Shown: positions 30,503 through 42,800 of the stretch, in pieces | How positions within the stretch are numbered: the stretch's first letter is position 1 | Layout of the letters: each line of letters starts with the position of its first letter | Source: Bugulina stolonifera | Lineage: Eukaryota > Bryozoa > Gymnolaemata > Cheilostomatida > Bugulidae | Assembly: GCA_935421135.1 (NCBI GenBank) | Contig: OW285187.1 | Span: 6,138,001 to 6,202,000 of the forward strand | Length of the DNA: 64,000 nucleotides | Direction of reading: 5' to 3' | Program-made: the position numbers and the translations under genes | The notes under the pieces: generated by a model | Databases searched by the model: none | What the model was told of the DNA's origin: nothing | What the model saw: the letters and a program-made list of their open reading frames with translations, nothing else

Positions 30503-33500
30503 CTAATTTAGCGTTAGAAGGTATTCTACTGCCATCTGCACAGTGGATAGGCAGTATCCCTCCTGTTCCATCATATATCTACAATATCCAGCCAATGATA
30601 AGCTTTCTTGTATGAGTAACAAAACTTCACCACTTTAGCAAATTAGCATACAATTAGGAGAAATGATATATTGTGGAAGTAATGCCAATCAGATGCCATT
30701 CAAGGAGTGTGCCAAATAATCAGTCATAGTTGGGCTGTGGTACTCACTCTGGAGGTATGAACTCTGTCATGATACTGCACTGTGATATGATCTGAGGAAG
30801 TTGAGACTTGACAATGATATAGCATATTATTGGTAACAGATCATCAGCACCCCTGCAAACCATATTATAACTACTACACATCACACATAAATCCTATGGG
30901 GGTGACTAGTTGGAGATGCAGCCAACAGGAAGTAAGTGATGAAAAGGTCCACTGCTTCATCTCATTAGACACAAATGTAGATTATTAATAGTTTTAGTAT
31001 TTACTGTACTGCCTAAATTTATAGATACACTTCATTTTATTCTCCATCTGCTGCTAGGAGTGTTTCCCTCCGCCTTCCGATCAACAAATAAATATGCTGT
31101 ATAGCCCAAAAATGTGAACTCAAAGGGCTGTACAGTGAATATTGCAGCCGCCATAAAAACTTGTATATAATTATACCTATCTAATGTGTACCATGCGACT
31201 CTTTATATTTGGAGCCACATGTATATTGCTATGCTAATGTTTAACAGCCATCGTTAACTTACATCGGCTCCTGCATTTGTTTAGCTGAGTAGTAGGCTGC
31301 TGTTGTCTCCACCACTCCCATATGTAGTTTTACTACAACACAAAACGGCAATATTGAACCAGGAATTGAGTTTGATATCACACTAGATACGAACTAGGTT
31401 ACATTGACATGCACAAACTGAATTTTAGTACCAGTCTACCTGGTCCTTTTGCATTACACATCTACAAATAAATTTAGACTCAGTACGGAACATGGATACC
31501 GATGCTATTTCTACTAGTCAGAAACCAATATTTGCTTCCCTATCACTTCTTTAAAACATTCCAAAACAGAGATGATGAGAGCTCATTGCACATATGTGAG
31601 GCTGGTAGCACAATATTATACTAACCTGCACAGGAAAGAGCTTTGTTGAGAGGTGAATGTATGGTAGTTATCTGGTGAAGGTTGTTAATGAGGTGGTTGT
31701 AGCATTCACCACGCGTGTCCAGATACCATTTCTGGTTGACTTGCATGTGGCCGATGTCTTTGTTTAGAAAGTCTGTCATGATATCAGCCATCTTCCTCTC
31801 TCTCTTCATGTTGGTTAATCTGCAGAGAGGTAAGTAAAACAACTTGCACATGCAGTAACTGGTACAGACGGGCCTCTATTCTGCAGAGACACACAGAGGC
31901 AAATCTAGTGATTAGTAACAAAAAGTTCAAGCTGTTAAAATGGATATGGAAGTGCATTATGCTGATGATTTAACGTTGAGGTAAAACAGGTATTTTTATA
32001 ATAGCCAACTAACTGCAATAGGAATAATTTATTATACTTACCTTGCAACCAGATGCTACAAACTACAAGTAATAATTACTTACCTGTGAATAAGCAGTAG
32101 TCCCTCTCCGATTTTAGCAAACAAGAATTCCTGCACCACCGTATTGATCACATCGTACCCCTCATCACAGTTCAAATCATCATATGCCAACCTAAATAGT
32201 ATACTTAAACAGTGCATAGTCTCATGTATGCATTCAGTTATTATTGACAATTGATCTTTAAACGTATCGGTGTCATTCTCAATTTTGTCCAACTTTTCTC
32301 GAATTTCAGCTATTTTTTGATCGGGTGGAAGAACATTATCAACTTTTGTAGAACTTTCTTGACTAGCATCATCATTTGTAGAGGCTTTTTGATTAATATT
32401 ATTCATTTCATCTTCGTCCGAATCGAATAAGTAGTCCATATCATCATCCAAGTCCTGAGATGTAGCGCCGTTGATAGAAACATCAGCATCGGTTGGTGTA
32501 TCGTCATTCAGTAATTTACTGATCTCTTTGTCACCCATATATTTAGCTACTTTGATTTCCTCAACAGATAGATTGCAGTTTCTCTCAAAGGCAGAGTTGA
32601 TGTCTTCTGCATTATCATCTTCAGTCTCCTCTGATGCCTCTAGTTGTTCTACTGCCTCATCAGAGAGAACAGGTTCAGAGTACTGGTAAGGCACACTCAC
32701 AGTATCAAAAACAAACTGACTATACTTCTCCAGCAACGGATCTGTCACTTGCCTCACTTTTGTTTGACATTTCTTCACTACCTGAGCTAGTGGGTGAGTA
32801 GAGCTTCTAAAAAACGTCAATAATAGTACACTAGATCACCTGCACTAAGCTGTTGCAAAACAACTTCTGTCTAAGACCGTCCAATCGGGCTAAAGTGTTA
32901 GGCAAGACAACTCCAAATGATGAATAGTTACCATTGAGTGGATAATCATGGAAAACTTGCTGATATAAGCAAGAGTGATTCTCTACCGCAATTAATGCAT
33001 TTAATGCAATACGTCACACTAACCTTAATACAGCTGAACAGAACTCATTAGCAACATCCGAGTTCAAGTCGCCTCCCTGTTTCAACTGGGACTTCAAAGA
33101 GAGTGGCCATTTCTGCATTAAATAAATAAAAAATCTAGTGAGAACTTATATCCACTACCAATGCTGTACTATATTCTACTATGCGTATCATTTGACAGGA
33201 ATTATGAATATCTAAATTTACATACAAATTTCTCATCATGTATTAGAATGCTAGCCAGCAGCTCATTGTGCTCCTTTTTCTTAGCATTGTCCTTTAGATT
33301 AAGAGCGCTAGTTCTTCGATCAGCATAGGCCTTAAGTTGTTGTTGACGAAGTTTCTGCTTCTCTAGCATTTCCTTTGCCCTTTCATTGTTCTCTACTATC
33401 TTTCTAAACAGCTCCTGGGTCTACAAAATGTGAATCAAATTGTGGGCATAGGAGCTGACTCTCCTTTACGGCAAGTACATTTGTAATATTTTCAGACTCT

Positions 33501-35094
33501 AATAACTTACTAAATTTGCTTTCCTCTGAGGATTGCACTTCATTTTTTCGAGACGCTTCTTTAGCTGTTCCACTAACATCTGGTTCAGTCTTTTAGCCTG
33601 CTCCATCGGGTCTTCCACACCTAACACTGTACTGTGGTTCAGATTGAGGGAAGCTGGCCGACTTGATGGATGGAATGGTAGTTGTGGGGAGGACGCTTGT
33701 GGTGATGGCTTCATACGTGGAAGCTGTGGAGATGAGGCATGTGGAGATGAGGCATGTGGAGATGAGGCATGTGGAGATGCTGAATGGTGCTCTTGCTGTG
33801 AAAGTGTGTGCGAAACCGTGTGCTGGGATGACTGTGCTGGTGAAGGAATCGATGCTGATTGTTCCACTATAATGGCAAGAAGTATAAATCAAGATATCGA
33901 TTATCTCACAATATATCTCATGTATGATCAGAGAAATTAGAAAACTAAATAAACCGCATTGACACAATAATATGGTACTCTATCAAATAACCAAATCATG
34001 TTACATGCGTGACAAATTGGGTTTATGCAGGTTCAGCACATAATATTACATCTGAGAGGTAACCTTCAATATACATAAATAAATTTATAACATGGCCACA
34101 TTGAGTTTAATGAGCTGCTCTATTGGCAATGATTAACATGACATAGGCTTACCCTGAAACTGACAGAAGTTGACTATCCTCTCCGTGCACATACCAGCTA
34201 ACCTTGCGAGTTCTAACCTCTGGATGTGATTTTCTTGTGATAAGCCTACAATAAAATTTAGCTTCTATGCAATTTGTATATGATACAAGTTATAATAGAA
34301 TAATCCAAAGTACCGACCTTCAACTGTAAAGTTGACACCTCAAAATATACACTAGTAAAAAATATAGATTTTTTCCTTTTGGATTGGGCAAGTTATAATA
34401 GAATAATCCAAAATACCGACCTTCAACCTCATTTGATAGCTCGGAGAATGCCTGCAGACAGCAATCTATGTATTTTCTGTAAGCATCCTACAATGGTAAA
34501 AAAACTACTACCTGTTACTCACAGTATAAAGACTGGTTGAGGTGTAGAATACAAATGCTTATAATTCATACCGCAAGTACAAGTAGGCCTTAATCAACGG
34601 CACATATTTGTTATTCCCAATGAAGACTGCAGTGAAGTACGCAATAGCATTAATTAGGCCTAACCAGTGGTCATTAATAGAAAAGGGAAAGAACATAATC
34701 ATACTCTCTTTTTAATTTTGTCAAAAATCTCAAATCTTCTTTACATTGTATAATTATACATGTATATATTATATTTATTTATACTATACTTTCTCTTCAA
34801 CTTAGATCTGCTGCATGTCTTTTGGCAAGATATACGACGGACTTTTTCAAAAGTAGCAGGAAATAGAATCAAAGGATAAATATCTAACCAGTCACTGCAT
34901 GTTTACACAACCCGTGGCCAATTTCAGTGTGTGAGATGCCAAGAGGGCGATAGAGTATCCTACCCTAAGCATCAGTATCAGTATGGTAACATAACATTAC
35001 ACTTAGCACTGTCACGTACATAATTCTTGCCTTGGTCCTCAAGTGTAATTGCACTTCCACCAATCCTTGAACAATTTTTTAATGCTTGCTGCAT
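30503..35094 (-). CDS. VPS9D1: VPS9 domain-containing protein 1, complete model
   Basis: VPS9 domains are guanine-nucleotide exchange modules for Rab5-family GTPases. Minus exons: 35094-35020, 34487-34421, 34245-34153, 33866-33511, 33420-33226, 33112-33024, 32806-32084, 31819-31626, 31332-31263, 31228-31192, 31053-31010, 30852-30748, 30578-30503; about 707 aa (human 631). The N-terminal MIT-like helices read AITLEDQGKNYDAYRKYIDC, aligning with human VPS9D1 GAIELDTGNRPREAYTEYLR. The coiled-coil region includes ELFRKIVENNERAKEMLEKQ. The VPS9 core reads [20 protein letters not shown] and MMEQEGYCLSTVQMAVEYLL, close to human [20 protein letters not shown] and EEGYCLTSLQSALSYVELL. The 37-nt exon (31228-31192) and its neighbour 31053-31010 are placed mainly by phase and are the least certain. 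A long acidic linker (residues roughly 305-460) is encoded by the 723-nt exon. Confidence 0.88.
33731..33778 (-). repeat. 15-bp coding tandem repeat in VPS9D1
   Basis: Three copies of a 15-bp unit (GATGAGGCATGTGGA on the plus strand) encode a repeated ASSPH peptide in a Ser/Pro/Gln-rich linker. Length variation would stay in frame. Confidence 0.85.
34286..34427. repeat. 39-bp direct repeat copying a VPS9D1 splice donor
   Basis: The 39-bp block CAAGTTATAATAGAATAATC...GACCTTCAAC is at 34286-34324 and 34389-34427, one mismatch. The 34389 copy overlaps the minus-strand exon end (GTTGAAG) and donor (GTCGGT) at 34421; the other copy reproduces this junction 103 nt into the intron. Confidence 0.85.
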
Positions 35095-35967
35095 GTTCGG
35101 ACCATGAATGACCTGCTGGTTATTACCATTACTATTATTATTATAAATTTAAATTGTATATTTATATTAATATTTATCTTCTTCTTTTATTGTAATTGCA
35201 ATCGAATTCAACTCTTTACTGGAGGAACCCACAATCTGTGGTGTCTTAGCATGATTCACTTCCGTATCCGGAATGTTATATGTTTGGGGGTTAAATGTTA
35301 TCACCGTCCATATTGGTCTCTTTGATTTGATAGAAATATTGCTATTTGGCAAATTATTTCGCCCAATCAACGATCTGTCAAAATGGAGCTGCTCTATGCT
35401 AACCAATTATATCTCGAGTCTCTATTTTGGGAAAAGGCAATTTAACCAATAGCTGCGTTTAGTGCGCGTGTGAGCTTTTACCAAAAATACAAGTACTCAC
35501 GTGTTTACTATAGATAGAAATTTCGTAGTAACAGCATTTGTAGAGCACATGTTTTAGTCAAATGGTGTATTTCAGTCAAATTTGGAAGTGGAGTTTGAGA
35601 TTTTAGTAAAAGCTAGCAACACAGCTTTACTTCTTTTAGTATTCATCCATTGAGCGCCTCGCTCTTACTGAAGACCACCAATATTTTCACCATAGTGATA
35701 CTCTACTCTTCATTCTGTTGCTGTCTTTGGATTGTAAGCTGCTAGCTGCATTCATTCATACCTCGACTTTGCACAGCGTAGCTTACGGACCTCCGTTTGG
35801 AAACTTATTTTACGCAGTCCAGTGTTTCTGCATCTATTAGTAGTCAAGTCTAGTGATTACTGATTTCAAGCCTCTGCCTAATCTTAAATTTTGATCAAAC
35901 TTTAGTGAACAGTGCTATTTGGCCAAGTTTGCATCTAAACCCAATGAGTACTGCAGATTTTCACTAA
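35095..35967. promoter_or_regulatory. Divergent promoter region, VPS9D1/M-Ras
   Basis: Between the VPS9D1 start and a likely M-Ras 5' UTR exon. A good donor (TCACTAAG then GTGAGTAC at 35969) suggests a non-coding first exon ending at 35968. That exon is inferred from the acceptor just 5' of the M-Ras ATG, not seen directly. Confidence 0.4.
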
Positions 35968-38383
35968 GGTGAGTACTACTATATGTTAGTATTTAATTGT
36001 AGACCTAAGAGGCAGTTAATTGTCCCCATCGCAAGTAGTTGGCTACCACTTTTACTATTAATAATACTACTCTTGATTATAATGATACGTGTATTTGCTC
36101 TAAGGTGGAAGTTTTAATCTGTGATGTTTATTGCATGCAGATTGTCAGTGCATAAAACTTGAAGTTGCAAGAAACATTTTGTTACCTATTTTAACTATAT
36201 CGAACTCTCTGTATTGATTTTTGTTTCTAGCATATTAGGTTGCATTGGTATATGTTCTTTACTTTGTTGGCAACCAATTCTGGCCCAACCCATGTATCAT
36301 ATCACAGTATACACCGTACAGATAGCTTACTGCTCGGCTCTACTCATGGTGACTGCCAATGGGAGGGAAAGATCATGTCTATTTGCCACAACTTTCTCAC
36401 AATATTAATATTCACATTGAATATATTTCAATATACATAACAATAGGACAGTGTAAATGAGATGTTTGGAATATTGCCCAAAGAGTGGATTCATGTTATT
36501 TAAATTTTTAACATATCATTAGCTTCAGTTGAGGATAACTCATGCATGGTCCAATTTCACAGAAGTATTTACAGGCCAGGGCTACTGTACAATTTACATT
36601 ATTTTATAAGTTAGAATTGTAGTAGTATTAGGTATGTGTAGCCACAGTTTTTTATGGTATCTAATAGGGCTCATTCTTTGACTACTGCAAGTGCTAGTTA
36701 CTTTACCTATTAATTATTATAGATTAATTTTAATTAGATTAATTATTATTTTCTGTCGTTGAAATCACTAACCACATTGTGGTGATGATGGCTAACACTT
36801 TAACCATATCATTTGATAATGTTGTTCTTTATCTAAATGCAAAGAATGTTAGTAAAGTAACCAAGAAACCAGATGCATGTTTTAGGCATACAGTGGGAGT
36901 AGATATTTTTTGTGAGCTTCTACTGATTTCTCACAAATGTCTTTATTGCTATAATAGCCCAGAGCCATTGGGTAGCTCCGCTATAGCTAACATACAGTAG
37001 ACAGTAGTACATGTAGGGCTAACTATCTCACCTGTAATAGGACTAGAGAATCGGCAAAAGGGTGCCTGATATAAATTACATGTTACTGATGTTACATACA
37101 CACAATGTAATTTAGATAATTATTGTATTTACCAAAATTCCTATATAATTACATATCCATAATAAGTCACACTATATATTAATAGACCCCCTCATTTACA
37201 TAGTTATATAATCTATACCTTGAATTATAAGCAAGTGATATATGCAATCACATATTTCATGGGATTGACGGACATGTCACATTACATGTTAGATAGACTA
37301 TTGCATGATATCTGTTTGATCAGCTATAAGAAAATTAATCTTTTATTTGTCATTCAATCCTCACTGTTATGGATAGAGTGGTTGATACCTGCGTTATGTC
37401 ACATTCTATTTGATCAACATGTAAATGTTTACTGTGTTGCCTGTCATTACATTGACATTGTCAACCTATACATACATGTATATATATCTCTAACTATTGT
37501 GTATATAGCTGTTATAGAGCTGTGTAAATTAAATTGAATACTATTGTAAACTAACTTTTTCTTGGTATCAACTGAATACATCCTGGTCATGCAACTATTT
37601 CATATAGCAAGTCCTTAGATTGTCACAGATGATAAGATGATAAATGTTATATATAGACCAGGGATGCCCAAACTTTTTGATGGAAAGGGACAAATTCTAA
37701 AAGCGCATCAGAGCAAGGGACACTTGGTTTTTGTTGCTGCATTTATTGCGACTATTAAATGGGCAATTTGATTATGATACAAAATGAGTTATTTTATAGT
37801 TATAACACGTGTATTTATTGATTTTGTTTTAACCCAAGTACATGTATAATAGCAATTTAGTCATCTACTTTTGAAGTGCACGAAAACAGAATTAAAGTAG
37901 AAACAGACTAGCGAATTTCGTGCCGTTATTAGCCGCGAAATGATGGTGGATGGACAGGGCGTCACAAAATTAACACAAATGCCCTGTTCGCCAAATATCA
38001 AGCCTGTTTAATATTTTATGTTTAATTCTCAATAACACTGATTTCTGATAGGACAGCAATATTTTACGAGCTCCATTCTACACTTTCGTATGTAAACAAA
38101 AATTCCAAATTGAGTCGTTGTCATGATGTAATGTGCGCGTAGGAGTCATGGCATATTGTAATGGTTACGCACAGTCTTCTTTAACCACCTGACATTAACT
38201 ACAATGTGTACTCATATGTATATCTACTTGTATTCCTTGCTACTTAGTCGAATATTGTTTGTATACTTAAATATGGCATTACTGAATCATTGTACTGCTT
38301 TTATACCCATGTAAAGAGGCCCGACCTCTCAGAATTACCTGGTATTCATTTTGTATATGATTTGGATGATTCTAAGCATCTTT

Positions 38384-38880
38384 TGTAATAACCCGACCCA
38401 TTTTGGGTCGGCCATCGGGCTTCCGGCCGCCATATTGTTGCGCAATTTCCAGACGACCCTACGTCGTATCTTCCCGACACTACGTCGGCCTTTTTACCGG
38501 AACTTCCTCCGGAAGTTCTCTTACTATTTAAAGGGCATTGTTTTTACGTTTGTTGTCTCAGTTCTTGCTTGGATCTCAATAAAGACACATCTATACTTAT
38601 ATACAGCGACTTTCACTTGGTAGATATGTCATTCTAGTTGTTAAGGTCCTCGACCTTGCAACACGGACTGCCTACTAGGTCGGATCACTCTCTTTCTCAG
38701 TATAGTAAACAAGCATAACTCGGAATTACATGGGTCGTCTTTGGCAGTTCTTTGACTACTGACTCCGATCAATCTTTCATGTAATGAGAAGGCCTAGCAC
38801 CACTCACAGGCACTTCACTTTGGACTCGGGAGTCGTCTTAGGGCGACCATACCAGAAACCAAAAACCCTTGTAATATAAC
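38384..38880. mobile_element. LTR-retroelement-like insertion nested in the hAT element
   Basis: A GC-rich block starting TGTAATAACCCGACCC and reaching a TTTCA end near 38614 has a TATA-like CTATTTAAAG near 38525 and CAATAAAGAC near 38578, the order expected of a short LTR (about 231 bp). TTGGTAGATATG just after it resembles a tRNA primer-binding site. TGTAATATAAC at 38870 could be the start of a truncated second LTR. No proteins are present; boundaries are uncertain. Confidence 0.45.
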
Positions 38881-39054
38881 AATAATTTCCTGCTTTGGTG
38901 CACATGCTCAGACTAGAAAATGTGTTCATGGAGGAAGCATCACTAGCGTGTTGTTCAGCAGAAAAAAGTCGTCATGCTGGCAAAACGTGATGAAACGCGG
39001 CGAGGATATTCGCTAGTCTGATTCAGCCAATTATATGAAAATTGTACTGAATAT

Positions 39055-39264
39055 TCAAAGCATGCTCAATGGTTCACTTGTGAGTACAATTATTAGTGGG
39101 TGACATGGAGTTGTCCTTTCTCTTGTATCATCCTCAAAATCTACGCCTCTTTTAGTTAGCTGCCTGGTATGTTTGTCAGTCAGTCTTGTCTGATTTTTGC
39201 TTCTGATATAATTCAGGTAACTGAACAAACTCTCACACAAGAATGTGCTACCAAAGAGTGTCAT
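39055..39264 (-). pseudogene. hAT transposase C-terminal fragment
   Basis: About 69 codons remain open. FGSTFLCESLFSYLNYIRSK and the following LTDKH match the hAT dimerisation motif (usually FGSTYLCEQ.FS...K...R..LTD.H). The upstream catalytic parts are not recognisable, so the gene is dead. It is enclosed by the hAT termini described at 37659-39611. Confidence 0.8.
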
Positions 39265-39854
39265 CAGCTTGACAGCAATTTTAGATAATTTGGAGTAGCT
39301 GCGCTTTCGACCTTATTCTGTCTTCAGATCTTGTTACTGTGGTTAGGTCAATCAGGCCATCAATTTATTGTAGGTTTTGAATCATTGACAGAAATCTACT
39401 TGTGTCAGCTAAGAATATTTTAAGATGTTCAAATGTGGGGATTTTTTAACATTGGGATATGCTTTTGAGTGTAGTTTGAGGAGTGCAATTGCTTTCACCG
39501 CTCAGGCACAAAAAGACATGTTTGCATGTAAAATTTGAGAAGTGATGAAGGGACACCAAAATACATGCAAAGGGACACTGTGTCCCTTAGGGACACATTT
39601 GGGCATCCCTGATATAGACTGTATCTCTGTAGGAAATACACATCACACTCTTGTTACTATCAATCAATTATATTTCAGTCATGTTGCTTGTTATTGCTGC
39701 ATATTGCAAAATAATCACTCATTATTTATCAAAGTATAAATCACGTTAACAACAATACTTGAACCTTATGTTTCATTTTAGCTTATCACTTAGACTCAAT
39801 TTCAACACGCTTAAAATCATCATTTCCCTGTTTTTATTTCAGTTTAAATTCATA

Positions 39855-42800
39855 ATGAAGACGCATTCTCTGAACAATAACTCATCGCCAATGAAATCTC
39901 CAACCGAAGAGCTCACACAGTATAAACTCATAGTTGTTGGTGATGGCGGGGTGGGAAAGTCAGCACTTACAATACAGGTATCTTATTTATCGACTCTATA
40001 GCTATGATGGTAATTTTTGGAGCTATTACCTAGTATCTTATTCGCAACATTTATAATTGAAATATACAATATAGTGTAAGTCTGTAGACTATTCCATCCA
40101 TTGATATGATACACACATGATACATGCTATGATTACACTAAATAGGATCAAAACCGTCTGTGGTTTGGTTACTATAGGACCATGCCTTTGTACTTTACCA
40201 GATATTTGGCCCTGCCCATATCACCTTTCATTTTATATTATAATTTATAATGTAAATTAAAGTAATCCCTATTTACTTCACAGCACTTGAGGATTACATA
40301 ATACTGAGAGAATGATTAATGCCAAATCTGACTGACATTATGATTAAATTATAACTATGATTGATTGCTGCCCAGAAGACCACTGGTCAGCACACTAGTC
40401 CCAGTGGTCAGTTTATTGGGGTAGTAAATTAGCTCCAGATTTGGTGGTTCCATTGTTATGTAACAGTTTGTATCCCTATTTGTCGGCAGTACTTCCAGAA
40501 GATGTTTGTCAAGGATTATGATCCTACCATAGAAGACAGCTACATCCAGCATGCTCAGATAGATGATCAGCGCTGTATATTGGATGGTACGTATATCTGT
40601 ATACCCCTGTATACCTCTTCTACACACAGTAGGCCTAGGTCTAAAATTATGTTTTATCTACATTTAGCCAGTTTTTTTTTAAAAATAGCGATTCAACCCG
40701 CTGTCTCTTCATTGGAGCATAGGCTATATCTTGAACCAGATACTAAAACTGTACTAGAGAGATGGAATAATAAACACATGCTTCCTATGTCTCCCTCTCC
40801 TAGTGACTGTGTTTACTAAACTCCAACCACACAGTTGTACAACATGAGTTATGATATGGAACTTGTAGTAAATTCACACATTACTATAGCAATATGACTT
40901 CATTGTAGTCTATCTGGTCCCAGATTGTATTCATTAGGCAGGTTGAACATCCACTATGTACATGATTGTGTAAGGTATGTGGTCTGATATCTCTCTGATG
41001 TAAAACATACAAGCAGATGGATCCTTCCCAGCCTTGGGCTGTTGGTAATCAAGCCTAGTGTTGAGTATGTGTTGTGTGTAATACACTCCCAACCTCTCAG
41101 GTGATTTATGGCCCATTCTTGAATTGAGAATAATGTGTAATGTCAGTTCAGGGTATACAAACAATGTGACAAGCAGTTATAGATAAAGGAAAGGAAGAAG
41201 TTAATAATAGTGGAGTTCATCACATCACTCCACGAGGAGCTGTAGTAATTTTAGATTCAGGCAGAGGCAACTGATGATGGATTACTCTTTTTCTGGGGGT
41301 ATTTAGCCCACACATACCCTGTAGGTACAGATGTATCACAAAGAGTTCAGTAAATTAATTGCAGAGGAAAGTAGAAATCAGGGCTTTTTATAAGGTGATT
41401 AATATTGATAACATCTTGCTTTTTGTGTCTTGCATATAAAGGGAGAAGGTTGTCTTGTGCCAGATGACTGTGCTATCACTGTTTAGATTATGATTGAATA
41501 TTGCTGATAGCTGGTGGCATTTCATTCACAAACAGTTTATTATAGCAGCCCTCACTGACATACAGGTTTATCCTCTATATTATGCCCAATTTAGAGATAA
41601 ATAAAACATAAGTGAATGGATTCATATCAAAACAAGTTGATGATAGAGTAGGTCTTTGTTTGCAGAATGCGCCTGTAGGCACAAAACAAATAGACATCTC
41701 ATCTGCTGCTAGTTTTTTGGACTCCAGTTTTAAACAATGATGTTGTTGCTGCTCATGTTACTTTGTTTATATAGAGTTTACAACTCATAATATTTGAGAT
41801 AAATAAATCACAGGCACTGTCCATTGTCTTTCTTACTGTTCCTAGTAATGCTTGGCCATGCACTCCTTTCATAGAGTAACTATTAATTTTATGTACATTT
41901 TCAAGTAGACAGGATCCACAATAATAATAACAACAATGCTAACTAAAAATAAACTTCATGAATATTTGAAACTACATGTACATCAAACATTGTGTCCTTA
42001 TTAATATTACGAAATCCAGAGATGTTTTGGCACTTCCAGCTGTGGTTCTAATAATGATGGCTTCTCCAATTTTTTTCTGGATATGTGGTTAGCCTGGGGC
42101 ACTAAATATAGAACCAAGCGTTAGCTGTTACTATGACTGATCCAACTAAAATGGGGTTATAACCTTTTGAATAAAATCTGTATTTTACATTATCTAGTTA
42201 TATTGTCAATCATTTGAATTTAATTTTCGACAGCTTGAATAGTTTATCGATGGCATACTGACTATCTTTGTCTATAAAAACGGGCAAGTATATATAAATT
42301 ATGATGTATAGTAATTGATAGTGAATTCTCTTTGTCAAATTAGGGCTACAATATTTTTGTCAGTATGTTAGGATAATACCATACCAGTACCAGCAGAAAA
42401 GGCCTGTTATTGACGATATCCAACTTCATACACATCCTGTCGTACCCGTATATACTAGTGATACGATATATATATATGCACATGTGCAGCAATTAGTCTA
42501 TATATTAAATGATTATATTATTTTGCTAGTTGCCGAGAGAGATCTAGATGCACGTGACACGATCACATCTTGTGACATTTTGAGCTTCTAAAATTATAAG
42601 TTTAGTTCTTTTGTATTGCATTGGAATAACATTCTGTATTTGTTGGTGGTGTACAATGCTGACTAGACTACCATACTGTAAATTTTTTATAAAGCCAAAC
42701 CCGCATCTACACGGACGTAATCTTAGGGGTAGGGGTCTCTTATGAAAACCTGTATGTAAAATATCCATAAAGTTGATAGTGAACTTTATCTCTGGGTGAC

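Larger units (their letters stand above)
37659..39611. mobile_element. Degraded hAT transposon (1,953 bp) in the M-Ras 5' intron
   Basis: Terminal inverted repeats CAGGGATGCCCAAACTTTTT (left) and CAGGGATGCCCAAATGTGT (reverse complement of right), with an exact 8-bp duplication ATATAGAC at 37651-37658 and 39612-39619. A minus-strand remnant at about 39264-39055 reads TLFGSTFLCESLFSYLNYIR then SKNQTRLTDKH, typical of the C-terminal dimerisation region of hAT transposases. A separate GC-richer insertion lies inside it. Confidence 0.93.

Noticed and set aside
32471..32689. Ser-rich plus-strand open frame
   Set aside because: Antisense of the acidic VPS9D1 linker; codon pattern follows from GAT/GAA-rich coding on the other strand.
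33533..33967. Plus- and other-frame open frames over VPS9D1, rich in GDEACGDE or STCLI repeats
   Set aside because: Antisense or frame-shifted shadows of the SPHAS-repeat coding exon of VPS9D1.
37220..37537. 105-codon plus-strand open frame upstream of the hAT element
   Set aside because: No family resemblance, AT-driven composition, no splice context or conserved motif.
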